DNA of 64,000 nucleotides. Source: JAAYJR01 sp964611525. GTDB taxonomy: Bacteria > Bacteroidota > Bacteroidia > Bacteroidales > Prolixibacteraceae. Below the pieces are notes generated by a model that ran no database searches, was not told the DNA's origin, and saw only the letters and a program-made list of their open reading frames with translations. A program made the position numbers and the translations under genes. The stretch's first letter is position 1; every line of letters starts with the position of its first letter. The DNA lies in the NCBI GenBank assembly GCA_964611525.1, contig CAZTAL010000067.1, positions 1-64,000 of the forward strand, given 5' to 3'. Shown here piece after piece: positions 52,234-60,109 of this stretch.

Positions 52234-52740
52234 ATGAAAGCAGAATCAGGGGAAAAAGAATGGTTTAAAGATATATTTGATAAGAATTACGAATACATTC
52301 GGAATTATCTTATTTACCTTTCAGGAGATGTGAGTCTTTCCGAAGATTTAACTCAGGAAGTATTCTTACAATTGTGGAAAACACGGTCTAAAGTCAGAGA
52401 TAAAACTATTCGTTCCTATTTGTTTACTATTGCCCGCCATAGTTTTTTAAAATCTAGGCGCCGGCGAAAATACGATATTAAGTTCCGTTCAACTTTTTAT
52501 GAAGAAATTGATAACAAGTCGCCGGAATTTCTTATGGAGTTGAAGGAATTTGATCAGAAACTGCAAAAAATTATTTCCTGTTTGCCTAATAAGTGCAGGG
52601 CGGTTTTTCTAATGAACCGGATTGACGGAATGACATATAAGGAGATAGCTCAAAATGCCGGTGTGACAGTTAAAGCGGTTGAAAAACAAATGAGCAAGGC
52701 GCTTGCTATTTTGAGAAAAGAGCTGGGAACAGGGATATAA
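52234..52740 (+). CDS. ECF RNA polymerase sigma factor (FecI-like)
   Basis: A 168-residue extracytoplasmic-function sigma factor. Region 2 covers YIRNYLIYLSGDVSLSEDLTQEVFLQLWKTRSKV with the core-binding and -10-recognition parts. Region 4 carries the helix-turn-helix MTYKEIAQNAGVTVKAVEKQMSKAL. It has the FecI-type lengths and sits before an STN-TonB receptor and a FecR-like gene, so it is probably controlled by them. Confidence 0.93.
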   Translation: MKAESGEKEWFKDIFDKNYEYIRNYLIYLSGDVSLSEDLTQEVFLQLWKTRSKVRDKTIRSYLFTIARHSFLKSRRRRKYDIKFRSTFYEEIDNKSPEFLMELKEFDQKLQKIISCLPNKCRAVFLMNRIDGMTYKEIAQNAGVTVKAVEKQMSKALAILRKELGTGI

Positions 52741-52774
52741 TAGTTGTTAGTTCAAATAGAGAAAAGCCTGATTA

Positions 52775-55426
52775 TTGAAATTAAGAATTTTTAATACTAT
52801 ATTGATAACTTTATTATTTATGGGCATACAAACAGGTTATGCGCAGAATAATAATATTTCTTTTTCCTCAAAGGGAAAATCTCTTAGTGTTGTATTGCAA
52901 GAAATAGCAACTTCCTATGATATTAAATTCGCATTTGATGGTCACTCATTCAGCAGGATTGAAACGGATTTTACAATTAATAATGGTACTGTCAAAGAAT
53001 TTTTAGAATTATTAAACAAGAATTATTTTATTAAATCAAGATTTATTGACGGTACGTGGGTATTGACAATTGACGAACCCGCTAATATTGAAATGCCTCA
53101 ATCACGCGAACTTCCGCCTGTTGTTGTTTCCGGTTACGTAAAGGATAAAATGACCGGAGAAGATTTGGTTTATTGTAACATAGCTTGTGGCCATGGTCAG
53201 GGTACAATTACGAATGAACTGGGTTTTTTCCGTTTCGAGATTTCTGAAAATGATTCTGTCAATATCAGAATAAGTCATTTAGGTTACAAGAAAATTGATA
53301 CTACAATTTATCCGGGACCCAATCATTTGTTCCTGCTTGAGTCATCGGATATCATTATGGAGCCCATTCGTATCGTGCAACACGAAAAACAAGTATTACA
53401 GCCCTCACCACTACCGGAACGAATAGAATTTAATCCGTTGAAATCTTCACTTGTACCCCGAATTTCAAATGATGATCTTGGTAATGCCCTTTTAGTAATA
53501 CCCGGAGTGAATTTTTTGCATGGTGGGTTATCCGGTCTTTCTATAAGAGGAAGTTCTCCAACAGATAATTTAGTGTTATTTGACGGTATACCTGTATTGG
53601 AAACCAATCATTTGTTGGGAAATATGAGCGTGCTGAATGCTAAGTTTGTCAGACAGGCATTTGTTTCACGGGGGGGATTCGGGTCTGAATTCGGCGACCG
53701 GATTGCCGGACTGATAGAGCTTATGGGTAAATCAGGCAAGAACAATCGCCCTTATCTTGATTTATCAGCTAATTTATTGAATTATAATATTCTGGCTAAT
53801 GTTCCCCTGAGTGATCAACTTTCAGTTACCGCTGCATGGCGACGTTCTTTTATTGACCAATGGCAGAATTACCTTTATTACAGACTCATAGATGATATTA
53901 GCGGTGATAAGGAAGACCCAATTCAGTCAACCATTATTCCTATTATTAAATATCAGGACATAAATTCAAAAATCAGTTTTCATCCCACAGATAATTTTGA
54001 ATTAAATGTTAATCTTTTATATGGTAAAGATCATCAAAGCAGGGATTTTGAACTGGTTCAGACGAAAGATTATTACCGTAACGAAAGTTTAAATAGTAAT
54101 AATATAGGAATCAGCCTGAATATGAACTGGCAGGCAAATAACCATTGGCTTCATTCATTTTCCGGTGGTTTTTCCAATCTTGAAAGGGATGTTATTGATG
54201 AAACGGGTGAACTTCAGGAGATTACTGAAATAATTGAAAATCCGGGACAGGGTGCCGGTAAAGGAAAGGGACTTGCAAAAACCAGGGAACGAACCTACGA
54301 AAGACTGACTTACGATATTGATAATGGCTATAACAGTATTGAAGAATACCGTATCAGATGGAAAACCGAATTTAATTCAGGAATTTTCAGTAATTATGCC
54401 GGAGTCGGATTTACATCTGATAAATATACTTATCGTTTTTTTGCACAACGACCTTTGCAGGAACTTAAGATAGATTCAATTGTGGATAATGCAGCTTTTT
54501 TCATGATCAATGGTTTTTTGCAACAACGTATAAATATAAGCCGCCGGTTAAGCTTCAGATGGGGTTTGCGGGCTAACTATAATATAAAAGATAAAAGAAC
54601 ATATCTTCAGCCCCGGGGAGGAATAGAGATAAAGCCTGCTAAGGATATACAGGCTTATCTATTAAGCGGAGTCTATTATCAATTTTTAAATGGAATAAAA
54701 CGATTCGATAGCGAAGGCCATTTTAATCAAATATGGTATTTGCCGGGACGTGACGGAGTGGGTATTGCGAAGGGGATACATAATATTATTGGGATAAAAT
54801 ATTGTAATAACGGATGGTATCTTGAGGCAGAGGGTTACCTGAAAAATACTTCAGGCAAGGTAAATTTATTCGCAGGAGAAATAACTACAGAAAATAAACA
54901 AAGCATTACCTATTTTCCGCGTGAAAGTAAAGAAAGATACAGGGGGATAGATATCTTTTTGCAAAAGAAGCATTATATCTTCAACCATATGGTAGGTTAT
55001 TCATTATCCAAGACTGAAGAACAGATGGAAGATATTTTGGATCAACAGTGGTTTCCGGGGTACAATGACAGGTTGCACAGGTTGAAGATTACCGAGATGA
55101 TTAGCTGGAAAAACTGGCATCTGACAGGTAGTTGGAAGTATGGGAGCGGGTTGCCGTTAGTAAGGTTTATAGAAATGCAACCAGTCGTAAATGTCGAAAA
55201 GTCGGATTACCTTTCACAATTAGACTTTGCTCTTGTCAGGGATTTCAGAACTTCCCATTTCTTATTTAATTCGGGTATATCACTGCTTAATATTTTTGAC
55301 CGTAAGAATATTGTTGATGTAAATTATCTGCGCTTTTCCTCTGATACAGAATCTCTTACTGTCCGTTCCGATATTTCTGCACTCGGTTTTACTCCTGTCA
55401 TATTTCTGAATATAAGAATTCAATGA
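52775..55426 (+). CDS. TonB-dependent receptor with STN signalling domain
   Basis: An 883-residue outer-membrane transporter/sensor. It begins with a signal peptide (about 1-23, ending GYAQ) and a start codon TTG at 52775. The STN domain (about 30-100) has LSVVLQEIATSYDIKFAFDG. A CarboxypepD_reg-like domain (about 115-190) has VVVSGYVKDKMTGEDLVYCNIA. A plug follows (about 225-330, LVIPGVNFLHGGLSGLSIRGSSPTDNLVLFDGIPV), then the beta barrel. STN domains talk to FecR-type proteins, one of which follows. No SusD gene is present, so it is not a typical polysaccharide locus. Confidence 0.9.
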   Translation: MKLRIFNTILITLLFMGIQTGYAQNNNISFSSKGKSLSVVLQEIATSYDIKFAFDGHSFSRIETDFTINNGTVKEFLELLNKNYFIKSRFIDGTWVLTIDEPANIEMPQSRELPPVVVSGYVKDKMTGEDLVYCNIACGHGQGTITNELGFFRFEISENDSVNIRISHLGYKKIDTTIYPGPNHLFLLESSDIIMEPIRIVQHEKQVLQPSPLPERIEFNPLKSSLVPRISNDDLGNALLVIPGVNFLHGGLSGLSIRGSSPTDNLVLFDGIPVLETNHLLGNMSVLNAKFVRQAFVSRGGFGSEFGDRIAGLIELMGKSGKNNRPYLDLSANLLNYNILANVPLSDQLSVTAAWRRSFIDQWQNYLYYRLIDDISGDKEDPIQSTIIPIIKYQDINSKISFHPTDNFELNVNLLYGKDHQSRDFELVQTKDYYRNESLNSNNIGISLNMNWQANNHWLHSFSGGFSNLERDVIDETGELQEITEIIENPGQGAGKGKGLAKTRERTYERLTYDIDNGYNSIEEYRIRWKTEFNSGIFSNYAGVGFTSDKYTYRFFAQRPLQELKIDSIVDNAAFFMINGFLQQRINISRRLSFRWGLRANYNIKDKRTYLQPRGGIEIKPAKDIQAYLLSGVYYQFLNGIKRFDSEGHFNQIWYLPGRDGVGIAKGIHNIIGIKYCNNGWYLEAEGYLKNTSGKVNLFAGEITTENKQSITYFPRESKERYRGIDIFLQKKHYIFNHMVGYSLSKTEEQMEDILDQQWFPGYNDRLHRLKITEMISWKNWHLTGSWKYGSGLPLVRFIEMQPVVNVEKSDYLSQLDFALVRDFRTSHFLFNSGISLLNIFDRKNIVDVNYLRFSSDTESLTVRSDISALGFTPVIFLNIRIQ

Positions 55427-55507
55427 ATATATCGGTAGGGTAAAAATTAGTTTGTGGATAGTATAAAAAGAACAGATCATATTAAATAGGATAATTTTTT
55501 GTTAATA

Positions 55508-56356
55508 ATGACCGGAGTTAAAAAAAATAATAAGTTGTTTTCAAGATATGCCGATCAATTGATCAGTCATTATCAGTTGCAGGTCAGGTCAGATAAAGAG
55601 AAAGTATTGGATGCTGTTTTAAAAAAAATTGATAGTCGTGAACATGAAAAGATCAGGCCTGCATATAACATCAGGCGTCTTATGACAGCAGGAATTTCAG
55701 CTGCAGCCGTATTGTTGATACTGATTACTTTTTATTTTTTTTCAGCAACAGTTACAATTTCAGCAGGAGATAATGATATTGTTACTTACCGGTTGCCTGA
55801 TGCTTCGCGTATAGTTCTTCATAACAACAGCAAATTGGAATTCAAAAGATATTTTTGGGCACGAAATGTCAAACTTAAAGGAGAGGCATATTTTGAAGTA
55901 GAAAATGGCAGGGATTTTCATGTCAGAATATCAACGGGAAGTGTTGAAGTATTGGGAACACGTTTTTTTGTTGCAGATAAGGGAAAGGACTTGGAAGTCC
56001 GGTGTTATCAGGGCCGGGTCAAAACCTTTTATAATAAAGATTCATGGATATTGGATGAAGGCACACAATTTACAGCAATCAGCCAAGCTGTTAAAAAAGA
56101 GGAAATGGACATTAAATCTCCTTACCCTGAATTTGCAAAGTTTAATGGTAGCTTTTCAAATGTTCGCTTAACTCAAGTGCTTAGTCAGCTTGAATCTTTT
56201 TTTGATGTCCAGATAGATCTTCAGCAAGGTGCTACGAGAATTTTTACCGGAACTTTTGAAACAGGCAGTCTGGACAGTGCACTTCAAATAGTATGTGAAT
56301 CATTACAAATGGAATACAGATATATTGATCAACATAGAATACTGGTATATGATTAA
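55508..56356 (+). CDS. FecR-family anti-sigma factor
   Basis: A single-pass inner-membrane protein of 282 residues from ATG 55508 (TTG 55499 is also possible). It has a cytoplasmic sigma-binding part (1-58), a membrane segment (about 60-80) and a periplasmic FecR domain with ITISAGDNDIVTYRLPDASRIVLHNNSKL and FEVENGRDFHVRISTGSVEVLGTRF. The C-terminal DUF4974-like part (FNGSFSNVRLTQVLSQLESFF...) faces the receptor STN domain. It lies after the receptor rather than next to the sigma gene, an unusual order. Confidence 0.92.
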   Translation: MTGVKKNNKLFSRYADQLISHYQLQVRSDKEKVLDAVLKKIDSREHEKIRPAYNIRRLMTAGISAAAVLLILITFYFFSATVTISAGDNDIVTYRLPDASRIVLHNNSKLEFKRYFWARNVKLKGEAYFEVENGRDFHVRISTGSVEVLGTRFFVADKGKDLEVRCYQGRVKTFYNKDSWILDEGTQFTAISQAVKKEEMDIKSPYPEFAKFNGSFSNVRLTQVLSQLESFFDVQIDLQQGATRIFTGTFETGSLDSALQIVCESLQMEYRYIDQHRILVYD

Positions 56357-56483
56357 AATCTCTCAAAAATGTTATATAAATATAAAATGTAAATATTTGA
56401 TTATCAGACTTTTAAATTATACAGAATTACTTTTTATTTAAAATTTGATGATAAAATATACCTTTTAGAAGTGGACTCAATAG
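56353..56483. mobile_element. MITE-like element, copy 3 (left end missing)
   Basis: From about 56353 the sequence matches the interior of copy 2 (CTCAAAAATGTTATATAAAT; AAATTTGATGATAAAATATA) and ends in AGAAGTGGACTCA at 56479, the same terminal repeat. The left ~30 bases are not present: the frame of the FecR gene runs to 56356 instead. The flank after the end is ATAG. It is in the same orientation as copy 2. Confidence 0.7.
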
Positions 56484-56516
56484 TTTATTTTAAATAATTA
56501 TAAAAATATCAAAGAC

Positions 56517-57482
56517 ATGAAACGAAAATTTTTTGGATTACTGATTGTTTTTCTTTTAGGATTTGTAATCGGATGCAATGAATATGATGAAAACGGTCTT
56601 GATGCTGATCTTCAAAAATCAGGCACTGTAGTTTTCAGGATTACTGATGCCCCGTTCCCTTCCGATAGTGTTGCCGAGGCTAATATTACGATTGACTGGA
56701 TTAAATTATTAAAAGATGACGGGGAAAGTGAAGAAGAAATAGATAATGGGGAAAACGGTGAAGAAAATGGTGAAAATGGAGAAAATGATAATGGAAATGA
56801 CGAAGAGAATGGAGAAAACGGGGATGAAAATAATCCATCATCTGTATTGATTGAACTGAAGGAAGAAATTACCATAAATCTTCTTGATCTGAGTAACGGC
56901 AAAACAAGTGTTTTAACGGAGGCTGATGTTCCTGAAGGAATATACAGGGAGATAAGGCTTCATGTTGTTGAGGCCAGTATTATGTTAAATGATGGTACTA
57001 CCTTTGATCTTAAGGTGCCAAGCGGAGATGCAAGCGGATTGAAAATCAAGATTAATCCTCCTCTTGACGTTGAAAAGGAAACAGTTTCGGAGGTATTGCT
57101 CGATTTTGATGTGAGCCGTTCTTTTGTTTTGAGAGGCAACATGAAACACGGTTATGATAAGGTAGTAGGATTTATTTTTAAACCGGTAGTAAGAGCTGTG
57201 GCTACTCTGGAATCATCAGAAATTTCTGGTGTGGTTTCTGCACCAGATACGTTAATAGAAAATGCATTCTTAGTACTTTTATCAGGTAATGATACAGTCA
57301 CAACTGCTTTGACTGACGATAAAGGTTATTATAAAATGATTGGCATTTTATCGGGAGATTATTCACTTGCATGTGAAGCCGGAGGTTACCAAAAGCAAGT
57401 TATAGATATGGAACTCGGGATCGGTGAATCGAAAGAACAGAATTTTGAATTAGTTGAAGAATCGGAAGAATCAACAGAGTGA
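56517..57482 (+). CDS. DUF4382 lipoprotein with acidic low-complexity insert
   Basis: The 321-residue protein has a lipoprotein signal with Cys20 (VIGC). A DUF4382-like domain follows (about 36-230), starting TVVFRITDAPFPSDSVAEANITI. Inside this domain residues about 69-106 form an unusual E/N/G/D-rich repeat (GENGEENGENGEND...). The C-terminal part (about 235-321) is a CarboxypepD_reg-like domain (SGVVSAPDTLIENAFLVLLSGNDTVTTALTDDKGYYKM). It is probably anchored in the outer membrane near the TonB receptor; its task is not known. Confidence 0.75.
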   Translation: MKRKFFGLLIVFLLGFVIGCNEYDENGLDADLQKSGTVVFRITDAPFPSDSVAEANITIDWIKLLKDDGESEEEIDNGENGEENGENGENDNGNDEENGENGDENNPSSVLIELKEEITINLLDLSNGKTSVLTEADVPEGIYREIRLHVVEASIMLNDGTTFDLKVPSGDASGLKIKINPPLDVEKETVSEVLLDFDVSRSFVLRGNMKHGYDKVVGFIFKPVVRAVATLESSEISGVVSAPDTLIENAFLVLLSGNDTVTTALTDDKGYYKMIGILSGDYSLACEAGGYQKQVIDMELGIGESKEQNFELVEESEESTE

Positions 57483-57535
57483 TAATTTTTTTTTGGCAAA
57501 AATGGACAGTGATTGTTTATGCTGGTAAAGAAAAA

Positions 57536-57563
57536 ATCAGGGAAGCCATCAAGCTTCCTTGAT
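57536..57563. terminator. Hairpin after DUF4382 gene
   Basis: Arms ATCAGGGAAGC (57536-57546) and GCTTCCTTGAT (57553-57563) pair over 11 bp with one G-U, loop CATCAA. No long T-run follows, so termination is uncertain. Confidence 0.5.
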
Positions 57564-57699
57564 CTTATACCGGAAAATAACCTCTGCTTCATGTTTGTCA
57601 GATAATAAATAAAAATGGAATATGTTAACCTCATTTATGTTATATTCATTTCTTTATTTTGGTATTTTGCATCTGTTTCTTATAAAATTTATACTTTCG

Positions 57700-57735
57700 A
57701 TGTATAATTTACTGATAACAAAATAAATTATACAT
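57700..57735. promoter_or_regulatory. Palindromic operator candidate upstream of SDR gene
   Basis: ATGTATAATTTA (57700-57711) and TAAATTATACAT (57724-57735) are perfect inverted 12-mers with a 12-base spacer, 11 bases before the SDR start. A near-consensus -7 (TACTTTCG) lies directly upstream, so a repressor could act here. Confidence 0.5.
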
Positions 57736-57746
57736 TAATTATATTT

Positions 57747-58550
57747 ATGCAAAAGAAAGTTGTTGTCATCACAGGTGCTTCCTCGGGTATCGGCAAAGCT
57801 TTGGCTGAGAAATATGCCTATGAAGGATGGTGCCTGGTGCTTGCTGCCCGTCGTGAAGATCGTCTCAATGAGTTAAAAGAGAAAATGGAAGATGTTGAAG
57901 TGCTTGTTGTAAGGGCGGATGTTACGGAGGAGTCCGATTGTAAAAATCTAATTAATCTGGCGATAAATAAGTTTGGTCATATTGATGTCCTCATTAATAA
58001 TGCCGGCATTTCCATGAGAGCATTATTCAGTGAGACGGATTTGAATGTTATGGCCAATCTTATGAATGTTAATTTTTGGGGAACGGTATATTGTACAAAA
58101 TATGCATTGCCTTATCTGGTTGACAGAAAAGGTTCACTTGTAGGAATTATCTCAATAGGAGGTTATATAGGTTTGCCGGGCAGAGCCGGTTATTCTGCTT
58201 CTAAATTTGCCATGAGGGGATTTTTGCAGACCGTTCGTGTTGAAAATATAGGAAAAGGATTGCACGTATTGATCGCTGCACCTGGTTTCACTGCCTCCGA
58301 TATACGTAAATCAGCTCTTACAGCTAATGGAGAGCAACAGGGAGAGACTCCCCGTAATGAAAATAAAATGATGCCGGCAGAAAAGTGTGCGGAAAAAATA
58401 TATGCTGCTGTCGAAAAACGTAAAAGGGAGCTTATACTTACTTTCTTAGAGGGTAAATTAACTGTCTTTTTATCAAAATTTTTTCCACGTTTTATAGAAA
58501 AGATGACTTATAAATTGTTTGCTGCTGAGCCTGATTCTCCGTTAAAATAG
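57747..58550 (+). CDS. Short-chain dehydrogenase/reductase
   Basis: The 267-residue protein is a classical SDR: nucleotide motif TGASSGIGKALAEKY, NNAG at about 88-91, then the catalytic serine region IISIGGYIGLPGRAGYSASKFAM with YxxxK. The Arg in AARREDR hints at NADP preference. Substrate unknown. It has a hydrophobic C-terminal end (LTVFLSKFFPRFIEKMTYKLF), like lipid-linked SDRs. Confidence 0.93.
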   Translation: MQKKVVVITGASSGIGKALAEKYAYEGWCLVLAARREDRLNELKEKMEDVEVLVVRADVTEESDCKNLINLAINKFGHIDVLINNAGISMRALFSETDLNVMANLMNVNFWGTVYCTKYALPYLVDRKGSLVGIISIGGYIGLPGRAGYSASKFAMRGFLQTVRVENIGKGLHVLIAAPGFTASDIRKSALTANGEQQGETPRNENKMMPAEKCAEKIYAAVEKRKRELILTFLEGKLTVFLSKFFPRFIEKMTYKLFAAEPDSPLK

Positions 58551-58682
58551 GCATTGAAGCTACAAGTCCTATAAGTATTCCGGTAAAAATTAAATGTACA
58601 ATTATTTAATAAAAATACAATTTTTGAGTTTCTATCCTAAGAAAAAAAATAACGATAAAAAATTTAATTTAATTTAAAGCAA

Positions 58683-59585
58683 ATGAAAAATATAATTTTC
58701 ATAGCATTCTTTATATGCAATGCATTATTATTATCCGGACAGGATATGGTTTTGAAGGTATGGCCGGACGGAGCTCCGAATCATAATGGCATGGATAAGC
58801 CCGAAGAGAAATATGATGGTGTTAGGGTCAGGAATGTTTCGGAAGCAGAGATGTATGTTTATTTGCCTGAAACAGATATTAACAACGGCGCTGCCGTAGT
58901 GATTTGTCCCGGCGGCGGTTATTCTATCGAAGCAATGGATCATGAAGGATATGACATGGCGGAATGGCTTAAATCGAAGGGAGTTGCAGGTATTGTACTG
59001 AAATACAGATTGCCTTATGGACATCATGAGATTCCTTCTTGTGATGCGTGGCAGGCTATAAGGATTGTAAGATCAAATGCCGCGGTCTGGAAAATTGATC
59101 CTGATAAGATCGGCATAGCCGGCTCTTCCGCTGGAGGACATTTGGCTTCTACGGTTGGTACGCGGTTCGATTATGGAAATAAAAAAAGCGGATTGCCGCT
59201 GCATGAGATAAGTTGCCGGCCTGATTTCATGTTACTTCTTTATCCTGTTATCTCTTTTAAGGAGGAGTTTGGACATACTGGTTCCCGTAAGAATCTGATA
59301 GGGGAAGGTCATAATTGGGAGTTGGTAGAAAAATATTCAAATGAATTACATGTTACTTCTGAAACTCCGCCTGCCTTTATTGTGCTTGCAGATGATGATA
59401 AAGGTGTTACGCCTTGCAATTCTGTTGAGTTTTACTGTGCCTTAAAAGAAAATAATGTTCCTGCTGAAATGCATATTTTCAGGGAAGGAGGTCATGGATT
59501 TGGCATGAACAAAAAAAATCTGCCGGTTGACCAGTGGCCGGAATTGTTTTATGATTGGTTGAAAACAATGAATATAATTAATTAA
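58683..59585 (+). CDS. Exported alpha/beta hydrolase (acetyl-esterase-like)
   Basis: A 300-residue esterase with a signal peptide (MKNIIFIAFFICNALLLSGQ). The oxyanion region AVVICPGGGYSIEAMDHEGYDMAEWL precedes the nucleophile GSSAGG, and Asp in LADDDKGV and His in EGGHGFGM complete the triad. Relatives are bacterial acetyl/xylan esterases; the substrate is inferred. Its stop overlaps the NUDIX start by one base. Confidence 0.9.
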   Translation: MKNIIFIAFFICNALLLSGQDMVLKVWPDGAPNHNGMDKPEEKYDGVRVRNVSEAEMYVYLPETDINNGAAVVICPGGGYSIEAMDHEGYDMAEWLKSKGVAGIVLKYRLPYGHHEIPSCDAWQAIRIVRSNAAVWKIDPDKIGIAGSSAGGHLASTVGTRFDYGNKKSGLPLHEISCRPDFMLLLYPVISFKEEFGHTGSRKNLIGEGHNWELVEKYSNELHVTSETPPAFIVLADDDKGVTPCNSVEFYCALKENNVPAEMHIFREGGHGFGMNKKNLPVDQWPELFYDWLKTMNIIN

Positions 59586-60109
59586 TGCAACCAACACATC
59601 CATTTAAAATATTCAGATATTGTCCCAAATGTGGCAAGTCCGGATTGATCATTGATAGTGCGCGTTCCTTAAGATGCACAGGCTGCGGCTTTAATTTTTT
59701 TATTAATTCGGCAGCCGCTGTTGCAGCACTGATTGCAAATAATAAGGGTGAACTTTTATTGACTTTTCGCGGCATAGAGCCTGGTTACGGAATGCTTGAT
59801 CTGCCCGGTGGATTTATTGATCCGGGTGAAACTGCCGAGAATGCAGTTAGGCGCGAGTTACAAGAAGAGTTGGAACTTAATGTGAGATCGCTGAAATATA
59901 TCTGCTCTGCACCTAATGAGTATATTTATAATGGGTTAAGTGTTTTTACCGTGGATATGGCTTTCGAGGTTATTCCTGAAACTATTGACGGAATTACGCC
60001 AATGGATGATATTAGCGGATTTAAATTTTATGCTGAAGAAGATATAGATTACGGTAAAATACATTCTTCTTCTATGAGTTACTTCATAAAACAATTTTTC
60101 AGTAAATGA
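59585..60109 (+). CDS. NUDIX hydrolase with zinc ribbon
   Basis: The 174-residue protein has an N-terminal zinc ribbon with four cysteines (YCPKCGKSG, LRCTGCGF) and a NUDIX domain with the box GGFIDPGETAENAVRRELQEEL (near residues 76-97). This arrangement is seen in NADH-pyrophosphatase-like proteins; the SQPWPFPxS-type NudC motif is not present. It overlaps the start of the aminopeptidase gene by 4 bases. Confidence 0.92.
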   Translation: MQPTHPFKIFRYCPKCGKSGLIIDSARSLRCTGCGFNFFINSAAAVAALIANNKGELLLTFRGIEPGYGMLDLPGGFIDPGETAENAVRRELQEELELNVRSLKYICSAPNEYIYNGLSVFTVDMAFEVIPETIDGITPMDDISGFKFYAEEDIDYGKIHSSSMSYFIKQFFSK

